DNA of 64,000 nt, from contig NZ_ACZV01000005.1 in assembly GCF_000176235.1 (NCBI RefSeq), forward strand, positions 806,001-870,000. The letters are read 5' to 3'. The position numbers and the translations under genes were made by a program. The number at the start of each line of letters is the position of its first letter. Position 1 is the first letter of the stretch. Below are positions 45,770-54,189 of this stretch, one piece after another. The notes under the pieces were generated by a model. The model was not told the DNA's origin. It ran no database searches and saw nothing but the letters and a program-made list of their open reading frames with translations. This DNA comes from Vibrio orientalis CIP 102891 = ATCC 33934 (GTDB lineage Bacteria; Pseudomonadota; Gammaproteobacteria; Enterobacterales; Vibrionaceae).

Positions 45770-47224
45770 ATGCAAATTGATATTCACCAGCTTGATTTAG
45801 ATTTAGGCACTCACGAGCTCGACATAGAGCAGTGGCAAATTGAACAGATGCAATCTTGGGGCGTCTTCAGCACTGAAGGTGACATTGGTTCTGCACTTGG
45901 CTGTTTGTTGTGTGGTGAACTCACAGCAGATGAATCTTCATTGAAGTTGACGCAAGGTCGTATCGCTCAAGTTTCCTTGGTCGAGCAGCAACGTTTGTTG
46001 GAAGAGGAAATTGCTAAGGATGAGACCGATTATCTCGACAAGGTAGATAGCGGCACAGCCGTTTATGACTTGATCTATGAGCAATGCCAGTCGCAGCCGT
46101 TGACAGAAAAGTTAATCGAACAGCTTGATCTACAGCATTTGCAACAGAGCGGTTTTCGCGTGCTATCTACGGGTGAAACGCGGCGTGTTATGTTAGCGAG
46201 AGCATTGGCCAGTGAGCCGAATTTGATCGTGCTAGATAACCCATTTACGGGCTTAGACGTCGCCCATCGCGCTTCGTTAGCTAAGTTCTTATCTGAACTG
46301 TCTCAGAGCGTACAAATGATTGTGACGTTTAATCGCGAAGAAGATATCCCGGACTGGATAAATCATATTGCACTGTTTAACCACGGTAAGCTCGAAAGTA
46401 CCATGGATAGACAACAGTGGGAGTCGCACCCCGTCATCAGTCAACTCAAGGCTCAGTCTCAGCGGCAGAGTGAACAAATGATGGAACTGATCCACCGTTA
46501 TCAACATTCCCATCATTTTGAAAATCCAGTGTTTGAAATAAAAAATGGCCGAGTGGAATACACCGAGAAAACCATTTTTACCGATTTGAACTGGCGCATA
46601 GAAAACGGACAGCACTGGCAGATTAAAGGTCCGAATGGTTGTGGTAAGAGTACGCTGCTGGGCTTGATATTTGGCGATCATCCACAGTGTTATTCCAACG
46701 ATATCCAGATTTTCGGCAAACAACGTGGCAGTGGTGAGTCTATTTGGGAAATCAAGCAGCACATCGGTATGGTTTCTTCAGCATTACATCTGCAATATCG
46801 AGTGAGCTGTAAAGCAATTGAAGTGATTCTGTCGGGCTTTTATGACTCGATTGGCCTGTATCAACAGCCGAGTAAGAAAGAGATTCAAGTCGCGCAAGAA
46901 TGGCTTGAGATCTTGCATATGGCAGAGCATAGGAACACATCATTCAAGCAGCTAGAATATGGCCAACAGCGACTACTTCTGATTGCACGTGCGATAGTAA
47001 AACAGCCAGCGCTGCTTATTTTGGATGAGCCGTACCAAGGGTTGGATTATCTTGGCCGTCGCTTGGTAAAAAATACCTTAGAGCTAATTGCCCAAGAAAA
47101 CTTAAGTCAGCTACTTTATGTATCCCATTACCAAAACGATAAGTTAGACAGCATCAAAAATGATGTAGAGTTTATTTATAACGACAGTGAGCAGTGTTAC
47201 AAACCGCAAGTGAGAGTGGGGTAA
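45770..47224 (+). CDS. modF: Tandem ABC ATPase ModF, first ATPase half degenerate
   Basis: 484 residues, two ABC ATPase halves in one chain, aligned with E. coli ModF (490 residues), which is linked to molybdate genes but has no proven transport role. Half 2 is canonical at G-P-N-G-C-G-K-S-T (287-295) and L-L-I-L-D-E-P (415-421), with signature L-E-Y-G-Q. Half 1 is eroded: where ModF has a P-loop, this has F-S-T-E-G-D-I-G-S-A-L (33-43) with no Gly-Lys-Ser, and the Walker B reads L-I-V-L-D-N-P with Asn157 at the catalytic Glu. Its signature L-S-T-G-E (132-136) is kept, so only the site formed by P-loop 2 and signature 1 should work. Upstream of rof, five bases apart. Confidence 0.9.
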   Translation: MQIDIHQLDLDLGTHELDIEQWQIEQMQSWGVFSTEGDIGSALGCLLCGELTADESSLKLTQGRIAQVSLVEQQRLLEEEIAKDETDYLDKVDSGTAVYDLIYEQCQSQPLTEKLIEQLDLQHLQQSGFRVLSTGETRRVMLARALASEPNLIVLDNPFTGLDVAHRASLAKFLSELSQSVQMIVTFNREEDIPDWINHIALFNHGKLESTMDRQQWESHPVISQLKAQSQRQSEQMMELIHRYQHSHHFENPVFEIKNGRVEYTEKTIFTDLNWRIENGQHWQIKGPNGCGKSTLLGLIFGDHPQCYSNDIQIFGKQRGSGESIWEIKQHIGMVSSALHLQYRVSCKAIEVILSGFYDSIGLYQQPSKKEIQVAQEWLEILHMAEHRNTSFKQLEYGQQRLLLIARAIVKQPALLILDEPYQGLDYLGRRLVKNTLELIAQENLSQLLYVSHYQNDKLDSIKNDVEFIYNDSEQCYKPQVRVG

Positions 47225-47229
47225 GAGTG

Positions 47230-47475
47230 ATGATAAGTTGCAGTGACTATGACTACATTGAGATAGTGTGTATGCACCGTTATCCAATTCGTCTGACATT
47301 AAAAGATGGTCACAGTCTAGAAGGAAAAGCGCTTGATACCGCACGCAACAAGCATAAACAGGAGTGTATTAAGCTGGCCGCAGACTCCATAGAGCAGCTT
47401 GTTGTACTCGATACGCTAGCAAAATTGGAAGTACTGGTGGATAACCCGCACTTCCAGCTCAAGACATTCGATTAA
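47230..47475 (+). CDS. rof: Rof (YaeO) family Rho-binding antiterminator
   Basis: 81 residues from ATG 47230. The D-Y-D-Y-I-E-I-V-C-M-H-R-Y-P-I-R-L-T-L-K-D-G start and the later A-x-D-T-A-x-N-K strand, then L-D-T-L-A-K-L-E, match the small Sm-like fold of Rof. In E. coli this binds the primary RNA site of transcription terminator Rho and lowers termination. Five bases after the modF stop, so cotranscribed with modF; the site AAGAG lies close to the start. A longer frame to 47194 lies inside modF and is not used in my call. Confidence 0.85.
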   Translation: MISCSDYDYIEIVCMHRYPIRLTLKDGHSLEGKALDTARNKHKQECIKLAADSIEQLVVLDTLAKLEVLVDNPHFQLKTFD

Positions 47476-47490
47476 CCCCCATCGACATCT

Positions 47491-47516
47491 GATGGCCTGA
47501 CATTCGTTAGGTCATC
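47491..47516 (+). terminator. Hairpin without T tail after rof
   Basis: GATGGCCTGAC, ATTC loop, GTTAGGTCATC: 11 base pairs in RNA counting two G-U pairs, 16 bases after the rof stop. No T-run follows, so not a classical intrinsic terminator; Rho-dependent ending or 3' protection is possible. Confidence 0.4.
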
Positions 47517-47716
47517 AAAAACACACCGAATAAAGTTAAATAGTGCTGTTTTGGGCATTACTTTTCTCAGTCTCAAGAATGATTCATATTCAAGATATCA
47601 TTTAGATCTATAAAAATGCTTCAATCAATGGGATAGTTTCGCCGTAATTGATGTCGAAGCACTATTCAGACGTACAACTATTCATATAAATAATAAATAA
47701 CTAACAAGGAACTCAA

Positions 47717-48862
47717 ATGACGACTAAGCCGTTACGTTGGTTACTGCCTTTTATCATTTTAGGTGGCGCTTATGCGGGGTATTCTGCGATTGCATCAAGT
47801 GCGCCAGAGTCGCTAGAAACTAAACCGCCGAAAGCACCGCCTATCGTCAAAGTTTCCAAAGTGAGCTCTAGCGACCACAAGGTCGTAATTACCAGCCACG
47901 GAGAACTTCAACCTGTTGAGGTAACGCAGCTTTCAGCTCAAGTCTCGGGAGAAGTGCTAAGTTGGCACCCCAATTTTGTCGTGGGCGGCATCGTTAAGCG
48001 CGGCGAAGTTCTATTCAGTCTTGAAAGCGATAATTACCAAGCAGCAGTGCTGCAAGCTGAAGCGCAGTTAGCCGGTGCTCAAGCGGCTTTGATTGAAGAA
48101 GAAGCCAGAGCAGAAGTGGCGAAACGCCAGGCAAAAAAATTGCCACAGAAGCAGGTCACAGACTTATATCTACGTAAGCCACAGTTATTAAGTGCCTATG
48201 CACAAGTTAAGTCCGCGCTAGCAGAGCTAAAACGTGCCAAGCGCGATCTAGCAAACTGCAAAGTTGTAGCTCCATACGACGCACTGGTGGTCGCGAGAGA
48301 CATTGGTGTCGGCCAGTTTGTATCTGCGGGGGCTCACGTGGCGACACTGAACAATGTTGAAGCGGGAGAAATTCATATTCCTATTGCTGGCTTTGATAGT
48401 GCTTTTCTACCACAAGACTATGCTGGCACTTCGGCACAAGTGATTCAGCGAGGTATAGAGAATACTTACCGTGACGGTGTTATCGACCGTGATTTAGGCG
48501 TGATTGATAGCAGCACTCGTATGATCAATATGGTGGTGAAAGTCGATAACCCCTACGCGATAGAAAGTGATCAAGCACCAATGAAGTTTGGCTCTTATGT
48601 TGAGGTACAGTTTTCAGGTAAAGAGCTGAAACATATATACCGCCTTCCTCAAGAGCTGGTGAACAACCGCCAAGTGTGGGTGGTTAACAGTGACAACCAA
48701 CTTGAGCCGAGAACCGTCAATGTTTTACGTGCTGAAAAAGAGTTTATGCTGATCAATCAAGGCTTGAGTGATGATGATCAAATCGTTCTGACCGTGCCTG
48801 AATATCCGCAAACAGGATTGCAAGTCGAAGTGGCTGTTCAAGACAGTCAACTAGATAAGTAG
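47717..48862 (+). CDS. RND efflux periplasmic adaptor (HlyD/MFP family)
   Basis: 381 residues. N-terminal hydrophobic anchor (7-27) without a lipobox Cys, so probably a signal anchor. The barrel-sandwich motif is seen as A-Q-V-S-G-E-V ... G-G-I-V-K-R-G-E-V-L-F-S-L (residues 74-103), then an alpha-helical hairpin (106-180) rich in Ala/Gln, the lipoyl return strand V-V-A-P-Y-D-A-L-V, and beta-barrel and proximal domains. Bridges the inner-membrane pump to an outer-membrane channel. The pump gene starts 9 bases after its stop; no TolC-type gene is present, so a shared channel encoded elsewhere is likely. Confidence 0.93.
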   Translation: MTTKPLRWLLPFIILGGAYAGYSAIASSAPESLETKPPKAPPIVKVSKVSSSDHKVVITSHGELQPVEVTQLSAQVSGEVLSWHPNFVVGGIVKRGEVLFSLESDNYQAAVLQAEAQLAGAQAALIEEEARAEVAKRQAKKLPQKQVTDLYLRKPQLLSAYAQVKSALAELKRAKRDLANCKVVAPYDALVVARDIGVGQFVSAGAHVATLNNVEAGEIHIPIAGFDSAFLPQDYAGTSAQVIQRGIENTYRDGVIDRDLGVIDSSTRMINMVVKVDNPYAIESDQAPMKFGSYVEVQFSGKELKHIYRLPQELVNNRQVWVVNSDNQLEPRTVNVLRAEKEFMLINQGLSDDDQIVLTVPEYPQTGLQVEVAVQDSQLDK

Positions 48863-48871
48863 AGGTAGGTC

Positions 48872-51800
48872 ATGGAAGAGTCTAAACAGAAAGGGCTGAT
48901 CGCTTACTTCGCCAACAACTCTGTCGCCGCTAATTTGATGATGGCATTCATCCTGATTATTGGTACGGTGAGCTTCTTCTTTATCCAGCGACAGATGTTC
49001 CCGAATATTGAGGTCAACTACATCAATGTCAGCGCTCAATATCCGGGGGCGTCACCACAGGAGATTGAAGAAAGCATTCTGATTAAGTTAGAAGAATCGC
49101 TTAAAGATGTTACCGGCATTAAGAAATCGGTATCAACGGCTTACCGTGGCAGCGGCAATATTGAATTAGAGATAGGAGTCGATGAAGACATTGACTCAGT
49201 ACTCGATAAGGTCAAACAAAAGGTCGACGCCACCTCCAATTTCCCCGATGCCATGGAGCCAATTCAGGTCTATCAGTACGAATGGCGACAAGACGTTATC
49301 GAGATGGCGCTCGTAGGTGATCGTACTCTACTTGAGCTTAAACCGATTGCGAAACAAATTGAAGACGAACTCCTTCAGTTAAATAACGTCGCTTTGGTTG
49401 AGCTTGGTGCGCCTGAATATGAGATTGCGGTTGAAATCGAACCAAGGGTATTGCAGAAATACAGCCTAACGCTGAATGACGTAAGTAATGCAATTCAACG
49501 ATATTCAGCCAACTATTCAGCCGGTGAAGTCAGAACTAATGCAGGGATGATTTCGGTACGTATCGAAAACCAATATTATAACGGCGAAGAGTTTCGAGAT
49601 ATTCCAGTCAAGATCGGGGCGAATGGTGGCAAAGTGCTGCTGCAAGATATCGCAACGATTAAAGATGGCTTTACTGAGGATGACCGCTACTTCCGATATT
49701 CTGGTCAAAATGCCATGTACCTATCGGTAAAGGCGACCAAAGACCAAAACATGGTCACGGTTGCTGAATCCGTTAAAGCCTATTTGGAGCAGAAAAACCA
49801 AACCTTGCCCACTGATCTGAAAATCAAAACCTTGGTCGACATGACCTACTACTTGAACGCACGTCTCGACATGATGCTCAAAAACCTGCTTCAAGGTGCG
49901 GTGTTGGTTGCGTTAATGCTCAGCTTGTTTTTGCGCGTTAAGCTTGCGATGTGGGTCATGGTTGGTCTTCCGGTCTGTTTCTTGGGAGCGGTGATGCTGA
50001 TGCCAGCGATTGGCGTCAGTATCAACATCGTTTCACTGTTCGCTTTCATCATGGTGCTAGGTATTGTCGTTGACGATGCGATTGTCATAGGTGAGAGTGC
50101 GTACAGCGAAATCGAGAAACATGGCGGAGGGGTTGAAAATGTCGTACGTGGCGCGAAGCGAGTGGCTACGCCAGCAACATTTGGCGTACTGACAACCATG
50201 GCGGTGTTTGCGCCTTTCTTGATGTCCAAAGGGATAGAGCGAGCCTTCTTCTTTGGTATCGCATCCATCGTTATTCTCTGTCTGTTTTTCAGTCTGATTG
50301 AATCCAAGCTTATTCTGCCTTCGCACTTGGCACACTCGAACTTTAAGCCAATCAAAAAAGGCAGTTGGCGAGATAGATTTAATACTCGTTTCTTTGGCTT
50401 TATTAACGGCCCATACAAGCGATTTGTTAAGTGGTGTACTCACTGGCGCTGGAGTGTCTTTGCAACCTTCGTTGGGATATTAGCGGTAAGCATCGCGATG
50501 GTGATGGCAAACTATGTGCGAGTTGTGCCTTCTCCTAAAGTTCCTCACGACTTTCCTAGTATCAAGCTAGTGATGAATGACAATGTGTCGAGTGAACAAA
50601 CCATTGACGCGCTTAAGTTAGTGGAATCAACAGTATTAGCCATTGATAGCGAGATTGAGCAAGAGACTGGCCAGAAAATGGTGCGTGATATTCTCACCTT
50701 CAGCCAAGGCCGAAAAGAAGGCCGCTTGGTTATACCTCTTGTTGATGAAGAGCTAAGGCCATTCAATACTTTTGAGTTGGCGAGACGATGGCGAGAACGA
50801 ATTCCAAGCATTCCCGGCTTAAAGATGTTGAACGTTTCAGACAATGTCAACGATGACGAAAAGGGCGATGAATTTGGTTTTCTATTGTACGGCTCAGACA
50901 TCGACAGCCTTAATGCCGCTGGGCGCGACTTAATCATCCAACTGCAGCAACAGCAAGGTCTGTTCGATATCTCGTCCTCTATCGATTCTGGTAGTCAGGA
51001 AGTGCTATTGTCCCTTGCTCCTGTTGCTTATGACCTCGGCTTGGATCTGTTTGATATTGCCACTCAAGTTGGAGGCAGTTTCTATGGTGGAGAAGCGCAG
51101 CGTGTGTTACGTGACGGCGAAGAGATTAAAGTCATGGTGCGTTATCCGAAACTGACCCGTGAAGCTTTCTCATCACTGCGTTATGCAGTCATCACAACGC
51201 CGGAAGGCAAGAAAGTGATGCTTGGAGATGTGGTTGAGATAAACCAAAAGCCAGGCGTGAGCAGTATTCGTCGTGAAGGTGGCTATCGTAGCGTTTATGT
51301 CTATGGCTCTATTGATGAGGAGTTAGTTGAACCAAACCAAGTGGTAGAGCAGGTTAATAGTGAGATCATCCCAGATATTCTTGCTAATTACCCCGGCGTT
51401 AAAAGTGAGCTAGGCGGTACCATTGAAGAGCAACAAGCTCAGCAAAATGAGCAGATCATCTTCTTTATTGCCGGCATGATTATCGTCTACATTCTGCTTG
51501 CTGTGCCGCTTAAGAGCTATGCTCAACCTCTGATTATCATGTCTGTGATTCCGTTTAGTTTAACGGGGGCGATATGGGGACATTATTGGTTTGGACTTGA
51601 TCTCAGCATGATGTCGACATTTGGCTTAATTGCTGCGGCGGGCGTAGTCGTTAATGACTCTTTGGTGATGACGGATTACGTCAATCAAGTCAGAGCGCGG
51701 GGAGTGGGCATTAAAGAAGCGGTGATTGAAGCAGGTTGCGCTCGATTTAGAGCGATTACGCTGACCTCAATTACTACTTTTGTTGGCGTATTGCCGATTA

Positions 51801-52000
51801 TGTTTGAGACAAGTCTGCAAGCGAGGTTTGTCATCCCGATGGCGGTCGCGTTAGGTTTCGCGGTGTTGTTTGCCACGTTACTGACTTTAGTGTTGGTCCC
51901 TTGTCTTTATCTCATGCTTGAAGATATTAAAGGGCTGTTTTCGAAGCTGAAAAGCGTAGTGACTCGAAAGCGGAATAAGTCACAAGCCGTCACTGAATAG
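48872..52000 (+). CDS. RND efflux transporter (AcrB-like superfamily, HAE1-type)
   Basis: 1042 residues with the RND plan: TM1, a large periplasmic loop, TM2-7, a second loop, TM8-12. Q-Y-P-G-A-S-P-Q-E-I-E follows TM1 as in pumps of this family. TM4 carries G-I-V-V-D-D-A-I-V-I-G-E-S near residue 400, with the Asp-Asp proton relay. TM10 reads G-V-V-V-N-D-S-L-V-M, with Asn at the position of the relay Lys of AcrB, which places this pump outside the classical AcrB group. Exports drugs or other small molecules by proton antiport; substrates unknown. Cotranscribed with the adaptor. Confidence 0.93.
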   Translation: MEESKQKGLIAYFANNSVAANLMMAFILIIGTVSFFFIQRQMFPNIEVNYINVSAQYPGASPQEIEESILIKLEESLKDVTGIKKSVSTAYRGSGNIELEIGVDEDIDSVLDKVKQKVDATSNFPDAMEPIQVYQYEWRQDVIEMALVGDRTLLELKPIAKQIEDELLQLNNVALVELGAPEYEIAVEIEPRVLQKYSLTLNDVSNAIQRYSANYSAGEVRTNAGMISVRIENQYYNGEEFRDIPVKIGANGGKVLLQDIATIKDGFTEDDRYFRYSGQNAMYLSVKATKDQNMVTVAESVKAYLEQKNQTLPTDLKIKTLVDMTYYLNARLDMMLKNLLQGAVLVALMLSLFLRVKLAMWVMVGLPVCFLGAVMLMPAIGVSINIVSLFAFIMVLGIVVDDAIVIGESAYSEIEKHGGGVENVVRGAKRVATPATFGVLTTMAVFAPFLMSKGIERAFFFGIASIVILCLFFSLIESKLILPSHLAHSNFKPIKKGSWRDRFNTRFFGFINGPYKRFVKWCTHWRWSVFATFVGILAVSIAMVMANYVRVVPSPKVPHDFPSIKLVMNDNVSSEQTIDALKLVESTVLAIDSEIEQETGQKMVRDILTFSQGRKEGRLVIPLVDEELRPFNTFELARRWRERIPSIPGLKMLNVSDNVNDDEKGDEFGFLLYGSDIDSLNAAGRDLIIQLQQQQGLFDISSSIDSGSQEVLLSLAPVAYDLGLDLFDIATQVGGSFYGGEAQRVLRDGEEIKVMVRYPKLTREAFSSLRYAVITTPEGKKVMLGDVVEINQKPGVSSIRREGGYRSVYVYGSIDEELVEPNQVVEQVNSEIIPDILANYPGVKSELGGTIEEQQAQQNEQIIFFIAGMIIVYILLAVPLKSYAQPLIIMSVIPFSLTGAIWGHYWFGLDLSMMSTFGLIAAAGVVVNDSLVMTDYVNQVRARGVGIKEAVIEAGCARFRAITLTSITTFVGVLPIMFETSLQARFVIPMAVALGFAVLFATLLTLVLVPCLYLMLEDIKGLFSKLKSVVTRKRNKSQAVTE

Positions 52001-52013
52001 AATGAGGCGAATT

Positions 52014-52049
52014 GTACGGCCTGACGCTTATTGGGTGTTCAGGTCGTAC
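52014..52049. terminator. Hairpin between RND pump gene and glutaredoxin-like gene
   Basis: GTACGGCCTGA and TCAGGTCGTAC (one G-U pair in RNA) with a 14-base loop, followed by ATACTATT. Between convergent genes; T tail imperfect. Confidence 0.5.
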
Positions 52050-52070
52050 ATACTATTAATAACGTTAAGA

Positions 52071-52301
52071 TTATCTAGCGTTATAGATCTTCTCAAAGTT
52101 GCCCGGATTCCAACCAATCATAACTCGGTCACCAATTTTCAATACCGGCAGAGAACGAGCCCCAATCGCATCGAGCTCTTTACGACCGCGCTGCATTTTG
52201 GCATTGGTCAGTCTGTACTTATAGCCTTTTGAATCTAAGTAGCGTTGTGCGTCTTTACAGTGCGGGCATTTGTCTTTTACGTACAGGACAAGTCGTTTCA
52301 T
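52071..52301 (-). CDS. Glutaredoxin-like protein
   Basis: 76 residues forming one glutaredoxin fold. Redox-active C12-P-H-C15 follows the first strand (L-V-L-Y-V-K-D-K), and the cis-Pro is P52 in S-L-P-V-L-K. The active site is CPHC, unlike the CPYC of classical glutaredoxins and identical to that of DsbA, so the redox potential may differ. Residues after cis-Pro end in G-W-N-P-G-N-F-E. No signal peptide, so cytoplasmic thiol-disulphide exchange. Single gene; ATG well placed. Confidence 0.87.
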   Translation of the reverse strand: MKRLVLYVKDKCPHCKDAQRYLDSKGYKYRLTNAKMQRGRKELDAIGARSLPVLKIGDRVMIGWNPGNFEKIYNAR

Positions 52302-52425
52302 AGTGGTTTCCTACGGGTTATCTCTGGCGCAGAGTTTAACGAAAAGACCGTGAATGGCAAGTGTGAATAGGGTAGACTTACGCCCCTTTATTTGTGCCGT
52401 TGGCTCTATTTTCGTTACAGTGACT

Positions 52426-52929
52426 ATGAACCCGCTACTTCGCTATATTCAAGGCTATCCTGACCATATCCTTACTCCGGTGACTCAAATGATTGAGTCG
52501 GGCCGCTTTACCACTTGGTTTGAAAAGCGTTACCCAGCCAATCATGACATTAAGAGTGAAAAAGCGCTGTTCGAGTACACAATGGCGATTAAAAACCGTT
52601 ATATGAAAAAAACGGCACCTCTGAGTAAAGTAATTTACGACAGCAAAATTCACCTGATCAACAATGCATTGGGCTTACATACCTATGTAGCAAAAGTGCA
52701 TGGCGGCAAGATTAAGTCTAAAAACGAGATTCGTATTGCGAGCGTATTTAAGAGTGCGCCAGAGCCATTATTGCGTATGCTGGTGGTACATGAATTGGCT
52801 CACCTAAAAGAGAAAGAACACGATAAATCTTTCTACCAACTTTGCTGTCATATGGAGCCTGACTATCATCAGTTGGAACTCGATGCCCGTCTATTCATGA
52901 TTTACCAAGAAATTAATAAGAAAAAGTAG
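52426..52929 (+). CDS. ygjP: YgjP-like metallopeptidase-domain protein
   Basis: 167 residues from ATG 52426, exactly the length I recall for E. coli YgjP; the frame extends 24 codons upstream to 52354 without homology. The gluzincin signature [17 protein letters not shown] is near residue 125, with HExxH plus a third His, as in the DUF45/YgjP group, related to the protease part of SprT and WSS1-like proteins. No signal peptide. Natural substrate unknown. Ends only 4 bases before rlmF, so the two are cotranscribed. Confidence 0.87.
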   Translation: MNPLLRYIQGYPDHILTPVTQMIESGRFTTWFEKRYPANHDIKSEKALFEYTMAIKNRYMKKTAPLSKVIYDSKIHLINNALGLHTYVAKVHGGKIKSKNEIRIASVFKSAPEPLLRMLVVHELAHLKEKEHDKSFYQLCCHMEPDYHQLELDARLFMIYQEINKKK

Positions 52930-52933
52930 TGTT

Positions 52934-53980
52934 ATGACTCGCCCAAACAAACCTCATCGACAAAGCAAGCAAACTCAAGATGCCAACGCTTCAGCAATGA
53001 AAGTGATTACGGTTAACGGTAAGGCTGGTTTACACAAGCGTAATGTCCATCAAGGACGTTACGACTTTGCCAAGTTGGTACAGGCACTCCCTGAGCTACA
53101 AAAGCATGTCATCAAAAATCCGAAAGGTGATGCGAGCATTAACTTCTCCGATCCTTTAGCGGTAAAGCTACTTAACAAAGCATTACTTGCTCATCATTAC
53201 AACGTCACGTCTTGGGATATTCCTCAAGGTTACTTATGTCCACCGATTCCAGGTCGAGCGGATTACATTCACCGATTGGCTGAGCTGTTAACTAGCGAAG
53301 CAAAGTCGCTTAAACATAATCAAGTTAGAGCTCTGGATATCGGTGTCGGCGCTAACTGTATTTACCCGATTGTGGGTGCGACTCAGTATGGTTGGCACTA
53401 TATTGCTTCAGACGTTGATGCTGAATCGGTAGATAACTCAAATCGAATCGCAAATCAGAATTCAGTGCTAGAAGGGCGCATCGAATGTCGGCTGCAAAGC
53501 GATAGCCGCCATTTCTTTAAAGGGATCATCAAGCCAAATGAGTTTTACGATGTCACGACATGTAATCCTCCGTTCCATAAGTCGCTGCAAGAAGCGCAGC
53601 AAGGCACAGAACGAAAGATTAAGAACTTAGCGGCTAACAAGAGTAAGCGAGGCCAAGCAGGGAATCAGGCTCAATCAGCGCGTTCGCCTATACTTAACTT
53701 TGGTGGACAAAAAGCAGAGCTTTGGTGTCCGGGTGGTGAGGCGGCCTTTATTAAAAATATGGCCTTTGAGAGCCGAGAGTTTTCACAGCAAGTATTGTGG
53801 TTTTCAAGTTTGATCTCCAAGAAAGAAAATGTTCGTTGGATGTGCAAAAACCTTGAAAAAGCAGGGGCGAGTGAAGTCCGCATTGTCGAAATGAGTCAAG
53901 GTCAGAAAATCAGCCGATTTATCGCGTGGACGTTCAAATCAGAGGCAGAACGCCAGAAGTGGCTAAAGTTAAAAAGTTAA
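52934..53980 (+). CDS. rlmF: 23S rRNA (adenine(1618)-N6)-methyltransferase
   Basis: 348 residues, SAM-dependent methyltransferase. The N-terminal [14 protein letters not shown] and [13 protein letters not shown] segments are family-specific. The SAM site is [13 protein letters not shown], and the catalytic N-P-P-F-H motif for adenine N6 transfer is near residue 212. A basic N-terminal extension (about 25 residues, K/Q/R-rich) probably contacts rRNA. E. coli homologue is YbiN. Cotranscribed with the YgjP-like gene. Confidence 0.96.
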   Translation: MTRPNKPHRQSKQTQDANASAMKVITVNGKAGLHKRNVHQGRYDFAKLVQALPELQKHVIKNPKGDASINFSDPLAVKLLNKALLAHHYNVTSWDIPQGYLCPPIPGRADYIHRLAELLTSEAKSLKHNQVRALDIGVGANCIYPIVGATQYGWHYIASDVDAESVDNSNRIANQNSVLEGRIECRLQSDSRHFFKGIIKPNEFYDVTTCNPPFHKSLQEAQQGTERKIKNLAANKSKRGQAGNQAQSARSPILNFGGQKAELWCPGGEAAFIKNMAFESREFSQQVLWFSSLISKKENVRWMCKNLEKAGASEVRIVEMSQGQKISRFIAWTFKSEAERQKWLKLKS

Positions 53981-54000
53981 CCCAATAGAACGGAGGGCAT

Positions 54001-54189
54001 ATGGAGTTTGAGATTTATATGCCCTGCGAGCCTGCTTGGATTTGCGACAGCTTCCTAGCGCTATTCTCTGTGCTCTTAGTGATGGGGCTGGTAGCGTTCA
54101 TCTATATTCTTTATAAAGAATACCGCCGTATTCATCGAGTGAAAAAACGTAAGGCTCGACGCGATGCTTCCCGCAAAGGAAAACCCTAA
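54001..54189 (+). CDS. Small single-pass membrane protein, unrecognised
   Basis: 62 residues. The start is well supported by GGAGGG four bases before ATG. Short N-terminus with acidic residues and two Cys (9, 15), one membrane helix at about 18-39, then a strongly basic tail (E-Y-R-R-I-H-R-V-K-K-R-K-A-R-R) placed in the cytoplasm by the positive-inside rule. It lies 20 bases after rlmF and may be cotranscribed. Its stop overlaps the stop of the convergent pilW-like gene by four bases. Function unknown. Confidence 0.75.
   Translation: MEFEIYMPCEPAWICDSFLALFSVLLVMGLVAFIYILYKEYRRIHRVKKRKARRDASRKGKP

Noticed and set aside
46289..46762. 157-codon minus-strand frame inside modF
   Set aside because: Overlaps the second ATPase half of modF, including its P-loop; no ribosome site; treated as a shadow.
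49891..50443. Minus-strand open frames of 175 and 128 codons inside the RND pump gene
   Set aside because: Antisense shadows; the plus-strand RND frame has all family motifs and the antisense products show none.
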